DNA of 64,000 bases from Haberlea rhodopensis (lineage: Eukaryota > Streptophyta > Magnoliopsida > Lamiales > Gesneriaceae): the NCBI GenBank assembly GCA_907163345.1, contig CAJQUN010000002.1:40401754-40465753 (forward strand), given 5' to 3'. Positions 12,611-22,752 of this stretch are shown here, piece after piece. How positions within the stretch are numbered: the first letter of the stretch is position 1; each line of letters starts with the position of its first letter. A model generated the notes under the pieces. The model was not told the DNA's origin and did no database searches. It worked only from the letters and a program-made list of their open reading frames with translations. Both the position numbers and the translations under genes were made by a program.

Positions 12611-13345
12611 AGCATCTATCTAAGATGCACGGACACTAACGTGACAATGATATGTCGACATAGATTTTTAAAATTTTTAGGATATAATACGCCTGTATAT
12701 TTTATATTTTTATATATAGTATATATGTACTATATTACAAAATACTAAAATTCATATTTTTTTAATTCTAAAATGAGTAAAAGCAATAAAAATAGTCTTA
12801 TCAAATTCAAAAAGTATATAAATGCATGTCATTGGAATCATCATGGTATCACTCAAACTAACACCAAATACATTTTTTTTATCAAGCAAAAACACCAAAT
12901 ATATATTATTTCAATTAACATAACGTTTAACAAACACGTCCAAATAAAAAAAAACCACAATATTTTTACCAAATTCAAAACGCACATAAATAAATGCATA
13001 TTACTGAAATCATCATAGTATCACTTATACTAACAACAAATGTGTATAACTTCACTTAACATAAACTTTAACTAACACGTCCAAATTTCATTGTAGCCAA
13101 AAAACTTTTTAAATTGTACAATTAACACTCAAAAGTGTCCTTTCTGTGTCGGATACGTCAATCGGTCGTGTGCGACACGGGTATCCGATTTTGAGGGAAG
13201 TGTGCGACACAGGTATCCGGTTTTATTTTCAAAAAACAAAAATAAAGGACACGACACGTGGCGTGTCCGAGAGTATCAGTGTCTTAGAAGTGTACAACAC
13301 TGCACAGCGTTATTTTTAGTAATGTTCGTGCATAATAGGTTAACA
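12611..13345. mobile_element. Non-autonomous TIR element, copy 1
   Basis: Left end near AAGATGCACGGACACT and right end near TGTTCGTGCATAATAGG are imperfect inverted copies. The interior shares with 18582-19208 the block with TGTCCTTTCTGTGTCGGATA and repeated GTGTCCGA/TCGGACAC words. No coding capacity. Superfamily uncertain (MULE-like by its long diverse termini); no target duplication was found, so edges are approximate. Confidence 0.6.
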
Positions 13346-14540
13346 TTAATTCAAATCCAATTATCCTTTTTAACAACTACAACTAAAATAAATTAATAAG
13401 TGTTGAGGGTTAAATATTTTTAAACATTATAATTTAATGTACTATATAGTTATTAAAAGTAACAAGTTTTTTTATTTAAAAAAAGATCAAAAGATATATT
13501 AAATTATATAGAACTAAAATTTCATGCTAAAGTTTTACTAGTATGATTCTAGAAAGCCAAATACGAGGAATATTAAAAGTTAGATACATAATATACACTA
13601 ATATAATAAGATGAATATTTTAGGAAATAAAAAAGTAACACCACATAAACAAAAAGTGGTTATTGTTGGTGACTCTACAGAAAACCAACAATAACCTCAA
13701 AAAGAGACGAGTAAGCTTGGCTTGTGCGTAATTTGTATGAAACAATCTTTTTTTTTCACCCTCATAAGTTTCGTACACATAAGCTTTAATTGTTTTATAT
13801 ACTTATATTAAAGACATTGTAATCCTTCATACTTCGTATAAAAATCGACACACCACAATCCATTGAGATTAAATGTTCAGTTGTTGTTGTATATTTCCCT
13901 ATGAACCATCTATTCATCTCTCCCCGTATAGAACATTTCTTTTCCTCCCAGCACCAATTATAGTAGTCCAACCAATTCCAAATGGAGGAAGATACAATTT
14001 ATATAGAATAACTTGATTTGGATTTGGAAGAGAATTTTAAACCGAGTTTTAATTAAAATGTGATGAATATGAAGTATTTCTCATGTCAAAAGCTCGAAAC
14101 TCCAGATTTAGCAATAATAAAAAGTGTCAAAAATATATTTTACATTAAAAAATTTCTGTAGTTGTTATGCACAACTATTGTTGCGATGATTAAAGTACTA
14201 TTTTTTTGTGTTACTGATATAATTAATTCATTGTGCAGATATATCAGTATGTATCGAAGCTAATCCACTGGAAATAGAGTAAAAACCCTCTTAAGCTGGA
14301 AGTAAATCCAAAAGTATTGGCCAACAGAATTATATAAAAAGGGCTAGTTTTATATTTCTTATATTTTTTTCTTATAAATTTCACTAGTTTTCTTGAGTAG
14401 GTTGAATTGGCTTTCAGCACTGGTTTGCTCTCTTGGTTTATACGCCAAGCCACAGTTCGCTAGTGTCACTAATATACCGAATCATTTTAAACAACTCATG
14501 GATCCCGCAAGAGAACATATTATTTTTATGTTGTGTTCTG
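13346..14540. other. AT-rich spacer
   Basis: No gene recognised. It contains a perfect 13-bp hairpin at 13658-13696 (separate entry). Short open frames near 14244-14530 have no family resemblance. Confidence 0.45.
13658..13696. repeat. Perfect 13-bp inverted repeat
   Basis: GGTTATTGTTGGT (13658-13670) and ACCAACAATAACC (13684-13696), separated by 13 bases. It could be a foldback remnant or a terminator-like hairpin; no gene ends beside it. Confidence 0.8.
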
Positions 14541-14656
14541 TATGGGCAGGCGTGGCTGTGGAGTCAACCCCAAAAAATATGTTTTGATTGGATGGAAATG
14601 TGGCATTTCCAATACATTTTTGTGGGCTGACCCCAGCAGCCACGCCTGCACCGTTC
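14541..14656. repeat. Long imperfect foldback hairpin
   Basis: Left arm around GGCAGGCGTGGCTG (from 14545) pairs with CAGCCACGCCTGC (to about 14650). Pairing continues inward through GTCAACCCC/GGGCTGACCCC, the A/T runs, and closes on GGAAATG-TGG-CATTTCC (14594-14610). Total arm length is about 50 bases with a few bulges. It could be a miRNA-like precursor or a small foldback transposon. Confidence 0.65.
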
Positions 14657-15446
14657 TGTACCCATATCAGTGTGAAAACTCATTAAGCATCAATTTCCCT
14701 TTAACTTTGGGTGCATGCAAGCTCGTAATGTTTGGAAGTTGCTTTTAATATTGACTAAGATACTTCAATAGTTGAGTTTGCAAGAAGGTTTGGACATGGA
14801 AGGAGAGGTTTGCAGAGGACTATGTTCAATATGAGTGTATGATCCCTGAAACAGATGCACCATATAAAAACAAGGGTCATTCGGGCATTGCCCTCGCTGC
14901 AATTCAACGGTCCCAAATCATTTTTAGGTTGTTGGATTTACCCTTAGCGTTGAATCACCCATAGTACAAATATGGTGTATCTAAACACCAACTAATTGTG
15001 TATCAACGAAATCTTAAGTCTTGGTTCCTTCTGGCATTCTTAGATAAAGGAAATCTCTCCAACTTCGTTAAAAAAAAAAATTCTAAATAATGATACGGGT
15101 TGAGCAAGACAGTATCTGGTTTTGTGTATCTGGATTTAAATTCCAATAAAATCCATTATCGGCTTTGAATTGATATTTATGATACGTTAAGAAAAGGTAA
15201 AACTTTTCATAAGCTTGTTCCTCAATCCAACAATCCAAGAAAAGTGCCAAACAAGAAATCAATAAACAATTTACACGAAAAAAGGAAAGAAAAAAAAAGG
15301 GATATGAAATGATTGATAAGAAAGAATATTATGTAAATCATATTCAGCTTCAATGTATACCAAGAATAGTAAGTATATCAGAATCAATCATCGCCCAACC
15401 AATTTTGAAACACCTCCCCGACCCCCAAATACAAATATCCAATCAA
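14657..15446. other. Spacer downstream of the small-protein gene
   Basis: No recognisable gene or repeat. Bases just below 15446 should hold the 3' UTR of the minus-strand gene at 15447-15701. Confidence 0.4.
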
Positions 15447-15701
15447 TCAACAAGGAAGAATAATCTCAAAACAATGAACCCCATCAAACTCCGGCGCAAA
15501 TCTCGGGGCTCTGATCCTCCCCCGTTGTTCTTCCGGCTTCTTCAACGCATCCGACTGCTGAGAAGAGCAATTGCCCATCTTCGTATCGTCAATTTTCGTA
15601 GTACCCACATCCCTTTTATTAGAAGGTGTTATTTTCTGGCCAAAAGACTCGGCGAGAAGCAAGTCGAATGGGCTGAAAATCGACATCATCATTGCCATCA
15701 C
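15447..15701 (-). CDS. Small uncharacterised plant protein, 84 residues
   Basis: Single-exon frame. The N-terminus is Met-rich (MMAMMMSIFSPFDLLLAES); the middle is polar and basic (QQSDALKKPEEQRGR); the end reads RAPRFAPEFDGVHCFEIIL. I associate an R-F-A-P-x-F-D-G-x-x-C-F-E ending with a group of small stress-related plant proteins of unknown function; this is memory, not a search. A good TATA box lies 60 bases upstream of the first ATG, and the GC-richer frame stands out from its AT-rich surroundings. Alternative starts are the inner methionines. No transmembrane segment or clear signal peptide. The function is unknown. Confidence 0.6.
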   Translation of the reverse strand: MMAMMMSIFSPFDLLLAESFGQKITPSNKRDVGTTKIDDTKMGNCSSQQSDALKKPEEQRGRIRAPRFAPEFDGVHCFEIILPC

Positions 15702-15760
15702 TGAAAAAATTTTCTGGCTTGTATGGGTTTGGAATATAGAGGGCGAGGGGGAGGAAGAGG

Positions 15761-15770
15761 TATTTATATA
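15761..15770 (-). promoter_or_regulatory. TATA box of the small-protein gene
   Basis: TATATAAATA on the minus strand, ending 60 bases before the ATG at 15701, a normal plant spacing for a short 5' UTR. Confidence 0.6.
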
Positions 15771-15836
15771 TGGTTTGTTGAGTTAGAAAAGGAAGTTTCT
15801 TTGTTACCTAAGAAGACTCCATATAGGATCGTACTG

Positions 15837-15861
15837 ATATATATATATATATATATATATA
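15837..15861. repeat. (AT)n microsatellite
   Basis: About 12 uninterrupted AT units. Confidence 0.95.
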
Positions 15862-16749
15862 GGATCTAATTTCTATATTTTTTATTAATATTTTTTCCTA
15901 AGGTAAATTTAAAATTTTTGGCAAGTTAGATTCCTTAGCATGAGGGATATGTGCATGACGATGATGAAGACATGTATTGCCTTGTAATTGTACAATAAAA
16001 TCTTCGTAAATTAATAACATACTTAAAGAATATTTTTTTTCGGTCAGTTTAAAGACTTAGTAATTTTGTTAAATTATAAGATAATAAATTTTAGGAAAAC
16101 TATTATATCTACGATCTACTTTAGTAAATTTCCCATTTGGATTTTGGAGTGAAGATTCAAATTTTAAGAAAATGGAGAAGAAAATAAGAATTTTGAAAGA
16201 TGATTGATAGGTGAAGCTTGTGGGAATATATAGAGTGTTTGAGGGGTAAAAAGGACAATCTATGTGGTTTTGGTATGGATAATATCAAATTTTATTGAAA
16301 TTTCAAAGAAAAACGTTCGCAATTTGACAAACTCACAATTATAATGTAGTATATAAATATATTATAAAATTATAATCAATTACTTTTAATCTATTAAATT
16401 CTGGAAATTAGTATTAGCACATCATCGATCATAGACTATTTTTAATGTCAAAATTTAATTATTGATGAGATTATAACAAAAGATTAGCACATGTTCTAAA
16501 CTTTATAATGTAGTATCATAAGATTTACCACAATTATTTAATGTATCATTTCAATATACACTCACTCTTACAAACATCAAAACAAACACACACACACACA
16601 CATATATATATATAGTAAAAATATGTTTTTTCTCGAAATTTATATCTAAGTATATTACATCTCTAACTTTTCTCATTACACAATTGTTTTGAATTGTTGC
16701 TGTTATGAGTGCTTTATTTTCGTGTGATTGGTTCTAAAGGTATTTAGTG
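15862..16749. other. AT-rich spacer with a CA/TA microsatellite
   Basis: No gene recognised. A compound (CA)n(TA)n tract lies at 16586-16614. Confidence 0.5.
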
Positions 16750-17068
16750 GGTGTTTGCAAATGCTTTTGCAAACTGCTTATCAGCTTTTCAGACAAAAAA
16801 AAAAAACAGATTTTGAGTGTTTTATTTATTGGCATCTGTTATTGCTTCTCTAAAAATAAACAGAAAAAAGTAGAAGCAGAGAAGCGGGTCATGACATGCT
16901 TTTGACTACTTTAAGTTATTTGGTGACACTTTTGTAATTAATTGAAGTTTATTAAGCTGTTTTTTATTTTAATAGCAAACAACCAATGTTTTTGCTTAAA
17001 AATAACTTTTTTCAACATTAAATAAAAGCAACATAGAAGTGCTTTGAATAAGCAATTGTAAGCACACC
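16750..17068. mobile_element. Probable hAT-type MITE
   Basis: Left end GGTGTTTGCAAATGC and right end AAGCAATTGTAAGCACACC are imperfect inverted repeats. The interior is non-coding, with the AGAAGCAGAGAAGC wording common in plant hAT MITEs. No clean 8-bp target duplication found, so edges are tentative. Confidence 0.45.
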
Positions 17069-17449
17069 ATTAATCATCATCAACTTGATTCCTAACATGA
17101 TTTTCAATGATACTAACAACAATTTCTTCTAAACTATTAATATTTGAACATTAATAATTTTCACCCTGTAATTCAACGGGTGATTAATATATATTTTACT
17201 AAGGTAACATAAATAATTAATTATATTCTCAAGCTCGTAAATATATTTTTCATGATAAATTCGTTGAATCAAAAAATAATATTCAAGTTGATAAATTGTT
17301 AACTTGTCGATTAATTAATACCTCTTTAAATTAATGAAATTTCAAGATCCCAATATTATTATTTTAATTTATAGATGTTTTATAATAATTATCATTATTC
17401 AGAAAAAGAATGTGATACTAGCATAACAATTTATTTAATCGGTATAATC

Positions 17450-17451
<2 letters not shown>

Positions 17452-17500
<49 letters not shown>
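17452..17500. repeat. (AT)n microsatellite before Helitron copy 1
   Basis: About 20 AT units directly abutting the TC end of the Helitron copy at 17501. Confidence 0.9.
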
Positions 17501-17501
<1 letters not shown>

Positions 17502-17726
17502 CTTACTATATATATTATAATGCATAAGCCTCTTATAATAACTACATTGGTATGGCAAATTTGAATTTATCAAACTACCTCTTCCAATGGTTTGTTGTGA
17601 TTTTTTGTTGCATCTTTTGAATTGTAATATTAACCAATGTATATGTCTCATTTATTCATTACACGAATAAATTCATATGCATTATATATTACGTTACACA
17701 CGCAACGCGTGTGCGTCGTCTACTAG
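17501..17726 (+). mobile_element. Non-autonomous Helitron, copy 1
   Basis: Begins TCTTACTATA after an A. Ends with the hairpin ACACGC-AAC-GCGTGT, then GCGTCGTCTA and the terminal CTAG before a T. These are the Helitron signatures: 5' TC, 3' subterminal hairpin, CTRR, and insertion between A and T without target duplication. 226 bp, no coding. A close copy lies at 53194-53416. Confidence 0.8.
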
Positions 17727-17728
17727 TA

Positions 17729-17801
<73 letters not shown>
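17727..17801. repeat. (AT)n microsatellite between two Helitron copies
   Basis: Roughly 35 AT units replacing the expected TC end of the second copy. Confidence 0.9.
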
Positions 17802-17804
<3 letters not shown>

Positions 17805-18011
17805 ATGTATAAGCCCCTTATAATAACTACCTTGGTATGACAAATTTGAATTTACCAAACTACCCCTCCAATAGTTTGTTCTGGTTCTTTGTTGTATATT
17901 TTGAATTGTAATATTAATCAATGTATATGTCTCATTTATTTCATTACATGTATCAATTCGTATGCATTATATATTACATTACACACGTAATGTATGTGCG
18001 TCATCCGCCAA
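17802..18011 (+). mobile_element. Non-autonomous Helitron, copy 2 (decayed ends)
   Basis: Repeats copy 1 head to tail (ATAAGCC...TTATAATAACTAC...GGTATG). The 3' hairpin is degraded (ACACACGTAATGTATGTGCG) and the terminal CTAG reads CCAA. The 5' TC is lost in the microsatellite. Confidence 0.65.
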
Positions 18012-18581
18012 TATTTATTTAAAAGTACTTATAAGTTTATAAAACAAGTCCTGGTCAAAGTCAAACCGACCGCGTACAAATTTGTGTAAATAAATTCTCT
18101 ATTTCACGTGATTCTTAAATATATTTCATTCAATATGATGTAGATAATTTAATATATACCTCAACATTCTTACTGAAAAACCCGGCCAAATTCTATGTTT
18201 TTGGTCACTTCCAACTTTCATCGATGCTTGATACTAAGCATGGAAGTGCATCTACATATCGATTAGGACGTTTTGAAATCAATTACGAGCTAGTTACAAT
18301 TTACCCCATGTAGTATTGATAATAAACATTTTATCTGATATAGTTTGTAATTAAGCAATTTACCCCACGTGATATCCCTAATAACATGTTATATGTGGTT
18401 TCGAAATATGCATTATTCTCCTTGTGATTTGCAAAACATAACATACAACGGAATGTGTATTTTCACATATTCACAAACAGCATGATGTAAACTGTCTATT
18501 TTCATAAATCACAGTGAGGTAAACCATCTATTTTCACCCCACATTGGTGTAATCTTCATATTTGAAAAACCACAAGGGAGT
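18012..18581. other. AT-rich spacer, repeat-like
   Basis: No gene. Phrases such as TTTACCCCACGTGATAT and GTAAACTGTCTATTTTCA resemble dispersed non-coding plant repeats, but I could not define ends. Confidence 0.35.
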
Positions 18582-19208
18582 TTATTGCCGACTATGATGC
18601 AAGGATACTGACACGACACGACGACAAGGATTTTCAAATTTTCAGGATACAATGTATTTTTAAAATTCTAAAACTATATAAAATCAACAAAAATATTCTA
18701 ATTAATTCAAGAAGCATATAAATAAATGCATATCGCCGTAATCATCATATTGTCATTCATACTAACAACAAATACATATTAATTAAAATAAAGTTTAACA
18801 AACACGTCCAATAAAATATTAGACCAAAAATATTATTACCAAAATTCAAAAATAATATATATAAATATGTCGCTGATACACTCATACTAACAACAAATGT
18901 ATATCACTTCAATTAACATAAAATTTAAATAGCACGTCTAAATTTAGTTTTAGCCAAAAGCTTTTTAAATTGAACAATTAACACCCAAATTGTCCTTTCT
19001 GTGTCGGATACATCCATCGATCGTATCCGACACAGGTGTCCGATTTTGAGGGGAGTGTCCGACACAGATGTCCAATTTTATTTTATTTTAATAAAATTAA
19101 GGACACGCCATGTGGCGTGTCCAACACGTGTCCGATGTGTGTTCGAGAAGTGTCTGACACTGAACCGATTGATTTTTAGAAGTGTCCATGCATCATAGGT
19201 GCCAATAA
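18582..19208. mobile_element. Non-autonomous TIR element, copy 2
   Basis: Terminal inverted repeats of about 27 bp: left TTATTGCCGACTATGATGCA and right TGCATCATAGGTGCCAATAA match at 17 of 20 positions. Interior as in copy 1 at 12611-13345, with paired GTGTCCGA/TCGGACAC words. No clear target duplication. Confidence 0.7.
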
Positions 19209-20588
19209 CCCAATCAATTATCGATTAGTAACAACATGCTCTAATCTACTATTTTCTTCAAAGATCAATATAAACTGGAAAAAATTAAGAGAGAACCCAT
19301 TTCATACATGCTCCGATTGAATTAGTTCCATTTTGAAACTCACTCGGTTTTCTAAGTTCACCTTGAGGTAATCTAACCAAATAGATGCTTACGGATGGCT
19401 GTAGTCATAATTTCGGTACAGGCAGAATGAGATGGGTCTCAAAAGAGGGAGCTCCAAGGCTTGCAGTCAAACTACAGTCTGGGCTCGAAAGACTCGGGTA
19501 TGGCATATGGTTTTCTAAGAGGTACTGTTCAAAATGACAAGCAAGGCAAAATGACATCACAAGTACAAGAACATATGCATATGATATAACAGTAGGCTTT
19601 CGATTCCCCTTCCCCATACTTGTATCAATAAAAATAAATCAAATAAAGTCTTCTAAGGCTTCCAGCCGTCAGATATGAATACCGTGACATCTACACCATC
19701 AAATCGCCATATGTTACAACGGGAGAAAATCTCCCGATGTAGTCCCCGTAGCCTCCCCACCCCTCGGACTGGGTGAGGGGCATTGGGTGGACACCACCTC
19801 AAATCCGGTGTAGTCCCCACCAATCCAAGGGATGTGCATCTCCATCGGGATACCTTATGCTAATCCTGAATGCCCTATACCATCTATATTATATATCAAG
19901 TAACAAAACCTTACGATGAGCCTATTAGGTGTGTCACCTAAGGATCCCTGACATCTTCTTGCTTTTCTAATAATTAAATACCAAGATTCGATTAATTAGG
20001 TTTAATAAACAAGCTTCTATGAATATACTACTCTATTTATCGAAGATCTGTTTTAAACATACAATAAGAATCAAGACATAATGTAAATCCATATCATAAA
20101 AATTAATATAAGTTAACTTTACTTTAATACTATTTAATAGACTTCATAACAAACTGATAAATAACTATACAACAACAAAAATATTGTTTCAAAAATACAA
20201 TTGATTCAATATTAAATCGTTAAATAATTTTACAAAAAACAATATTATTTTGAAAACAATTTATCACAAACACAAAGCATGTACATTGTTTTCTAGTCGT
20301 ATTATTAATTCAGTATGCAGCTCTGCTAAAAAAAATCATAGTTTCAAAGCCCACAAACCAAGAAAGTTGCATGAGGTCAATTATAATATCAACAGAAACT
20401 CGAGACAGGTCGTTCAATTGAAAATTCAAGGCATTAAAAGTTGAACTCAAGAATAGGAAACCTCATATTAAGATTTGAAGTCGAGGCGTCATCCAAAAGG
20501 CGTAACAGAACACCAACCCTTCGAATGTGATCATAACCAAAATCAGATTTCATCAAAATACAAAAACATCAACAGACCTAAACACCTT
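19209..20588. other. Spacer; possible retroelement LTR fragment on minus
   Basis: No gene recognised. 19630-19900 is GC-richer; its reverse strand carries CCCCTCACCCAGTCCGAGGG and GGGGAGGCTACGGGGAC, which read like part of a gypsy LTR, but no termini are visible. The end near 20588 should include the RPP1 3' UTR. Confidence 0.35.
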
Positions 20589-21349
20589 CTAGTCAAATAA
20601 GCTGAATCCCATATCATCATCACTCTCCTCTTTCGGCTCCTCCTGAAAATATTTGATTAACAAACCACACAATGTTAAATAAAACATCACAACATGAATA
20701 CTCAAAACAACTTTTGAATTAAGTTAAAATGCATTCATGCTTACATATATCCCATTTTTCATGTATCAATAGTTATTGGTTTTCATTGTTTTTCTTATTT
20801 CATAAACATCTTAATATCCCATGATCGAATTGCATATACAGATGGAGCATCATGTGAATACGTATACAATTATTTGTAATTCGATATAAAGTTGTGGAAG
20901 AGTCGTAAGGAAAACTATCATATATCCACGACCAAATACGGATCCAATCATTACGATTACATGCCGAAAATAACATATGATTAGCTTGTACCTTCTTCTC
21001 CTCGGTGGGTGGGGCAGCTGCGGTGGCGGCTCCACCACCAACGCCCGCGGTCGGAGCAGCTACAGCAACGGCGGCACCTCCGCCACCAGCGCCAACGTTC
21101 ATGATTAGATCCTCAATGTTCCTCTTCTCACATAGCTTAGCAAAAAGACTTGGCCAATAAGATTCCACCTTCAAATTTGCCGCATCCACCAGCTTCACTA
21201 TTTTCTCCGCCTAGCAACAAAAGTAATCGCATTACTTACCGAGCAAACCACATACTGGTCGGGAAAAAAAAAAAGGTTACCGTAACGACGATCCCATCAT
21301 CGCAAAGAATCAAGGCAGCATAAGTACATGCGAGCTCTGCAACCGACAT
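20589..21349 (-). CDS. RPP1: 60S acidic ribosomal protein P1
   Basis: Cytosolic ribosomal stalk protein that recruits translation GTPases as a P1/P2 dimer on P0. Three exons with GT-AG borders: 21349-21281, 21210-20992 and 20642-20589, giving 113 residues, the normal length. The N-terminal helical dimerisation domain reads MSVAELACTYAALILCDDGI; exon 2 continues with EKIVKLVDAANLKVESYWP and ends in an Ala/Gly-rich hinge. Exon 3 gives the conserved acidic tail EESDDDMGFSLFD, the interaction site for elongation factors. No defect seen. A telo-box and a TGGGCC element lie just upstream. A MULE begins about 125 bases upstream of the start codon. Confidence 0.95.
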
Positions 21350-21421
21350 AGCGAAATGTACGAGAATTGAATCGAATCAACTATCAAGGCTTTGCTGCGG
21401 CTTAAGTTAAGCTTTGTGGAA

Positions 21422-21430
21422 TTAGGGTTT
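21422..21430 (-). promoter_or_regulatory. Telo-box of RPP1
   Basis: AAACCCTAA on the minus strand, 73-81 bases upstream of the RPP1 ATG. Telo-boxes paired with site II motifs are typical of plant ribosomal-protein promoters. Confidence 0.65.
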
Positions 21431-21471
21431 CGACGAATTTATTTAAGATTTTTAGGCTTAAATTACTAAAG

Positions 21472-21477
21472 TGGGCC
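21472..21477 (+). promoter_or_regulatory. Site II-type motif upstream of RPP1
   Basis: TGGGCC at the border between native promoter and the inserted MULE. Together with the telo-box it suggests only a short core promoter remains next to the gene. Confidence 0.45.
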
Positions 21478-21596
21478 CTCAATTCTCTAAAATAACAAAG
21501 ACCCCCCTGGCGGGTTTTTTAACAATTATTCGAAAAAAAAAAAAAATTAACAAAATATCCGAATTTGAAAATCATTTTTAAAATGACCCAAAACGC

Positions 21597-21747
21597 CATC
21601 TGGGATGGCGCCTTCAGGTAAAGGCACCATCTCATATGGCGGCTTTGTTAATCTGAAAAAAAATAATTGAAGGCGCCATCTTGGATGGCGCCTTCAAATA
21701 AAAAAATAATTTTTTTATTGAAGGCGCCATCCAAGATGGCGCCTTCA
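21597..21747. repeat. Subterminal palindrome series, left TIR
   Basis: Successive units of the form GGCGCCATC-nnn-GATGGCGCC: a degraded pair near 21595-21645, then clean units at about 21670-21696 and 21720-21746. Each is a self-complementary hairpin with a 3-base centre. Confidence 0.85.
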
Positions 21748-21748
21748 G

Positions 21749-21758
21749 TATAAAAATA
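21749..21758 (+). promoter_or_regulatory. TATA box at inner edge of left TIR
   Basis: TATAAAAATA, directly after the last palindrome, about 470 bases before the PMD start codon and followed by a CT-rich leader. Confidence 0.5.
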
Positions 21759-22230
21759 AATCGCCGACCCTCTTCTTCTTCCTCATTTCTCATCGGCCTT
21801 TCTGAAATTTTCTCATTCTCATCTCAGATCTTTGCATATTATTGTGCAAAAATTAAAAAATCATCGTGATTTATCATTTCTGGAGCTTGCTTGTTCAACA
21901 TTTTTGAATTTCAGGTAACATTACAAGTTTGAATCGAAATTTTTGAAAGTTGTAAAATTTGAAATATGTTGTTGGTTGTTTTTAAATTTTGTTGTTTGGT
22001 AGTTTTTATTGAAAAATTAGTTATAGTTTCGAGATAATGGCAAACCGTCGGATGATTTATAAATTTTTAGTTTTGCCGTATTTTTGTACTCCGGCACGGC
22101 GGCGGCGGCAGTGGCGGCACGGCGGCGGCGGCGCTCCGGCCCAGGCGGCCGTGTTGTCACCGGTAGGGGCGGGTGGTGGTTGTCATGTTGATATTTTGTT
22201 ATATTGATATTTATTGTGTAATATTTCAGG

Positions 22231-22752
22231 ATGGATTTACAAAGAGGACCAGGACCGATTGACAGTCATCTGCTATCATTGCAGTCAGGTCATCGATCTG
22301 AAGCTGTTTGGGCAGGTGATATTGATTCTACACTTCGAGGCAGAAACCCTGATAAGTATTTTTGGGATCTTTGCCCCCTCGATACTCGTGTTGCGAGTTT
22401 GTTGGACAGTTTTGGTTTTTATGGTGTTTATAGGTCTGGTAGAATTACACTTGACTTTCACCTCATCACGGCTTTAGCTGTGAGATGGCGCCGTGAAACA
22501 CATACTTTCCATCTTAGATCCGGAGAGGCGACCATCACACTGCAAGACATTGCAGTTATATGGGCATTGCCAGTAGATGGTAACGTAGTATCCGGTATTG
22601 ATTATGATAGGAGTATACCTGACTGGCAAGCATATTGCCATATGCTTTTGGGATTTATACCGGATACTGCACACTTTAAAGGTGCAAAGTTATTTTTATC
22701 TGCAATAAACAATCATTCTGATCCCGCTCTCCAACATAAGTCTTTCAAATGA
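22231..22752 (+). pseudogene. Plant mobile domain (MAIN-like) protein, 3'-truncated
   Basis: 173 codons starting MDLQRGPGPIDSHLLSLQSG. FGFYGVYRSGRITLDFHLI, RWRRETHTFHLRSGEATITL and DIAVIWALPVDGNVVSG are the characteristic opening of the plant mobile domain, found in host MAIN/MAIL proteins and in transposon-carried relatives. The intact domain is several hundred residues, so most of it is missing: the frame ends where transposase sequence on the other strand ends. It is preceded by a GC-rich stretch (22090-22180). Being inside a MULE, it is the transposon-borne form. Confidence 0.8.

Noticed and set aside
17418..17921. Frames rich in Ile-Tyr
   Set aside because: Translation of (AT)n microsatellites and Helitron DNA, not protein.
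20850..21041. 63-codon minus frame
   Set aside because: Other-frame shadow of RPP1 exon 2.
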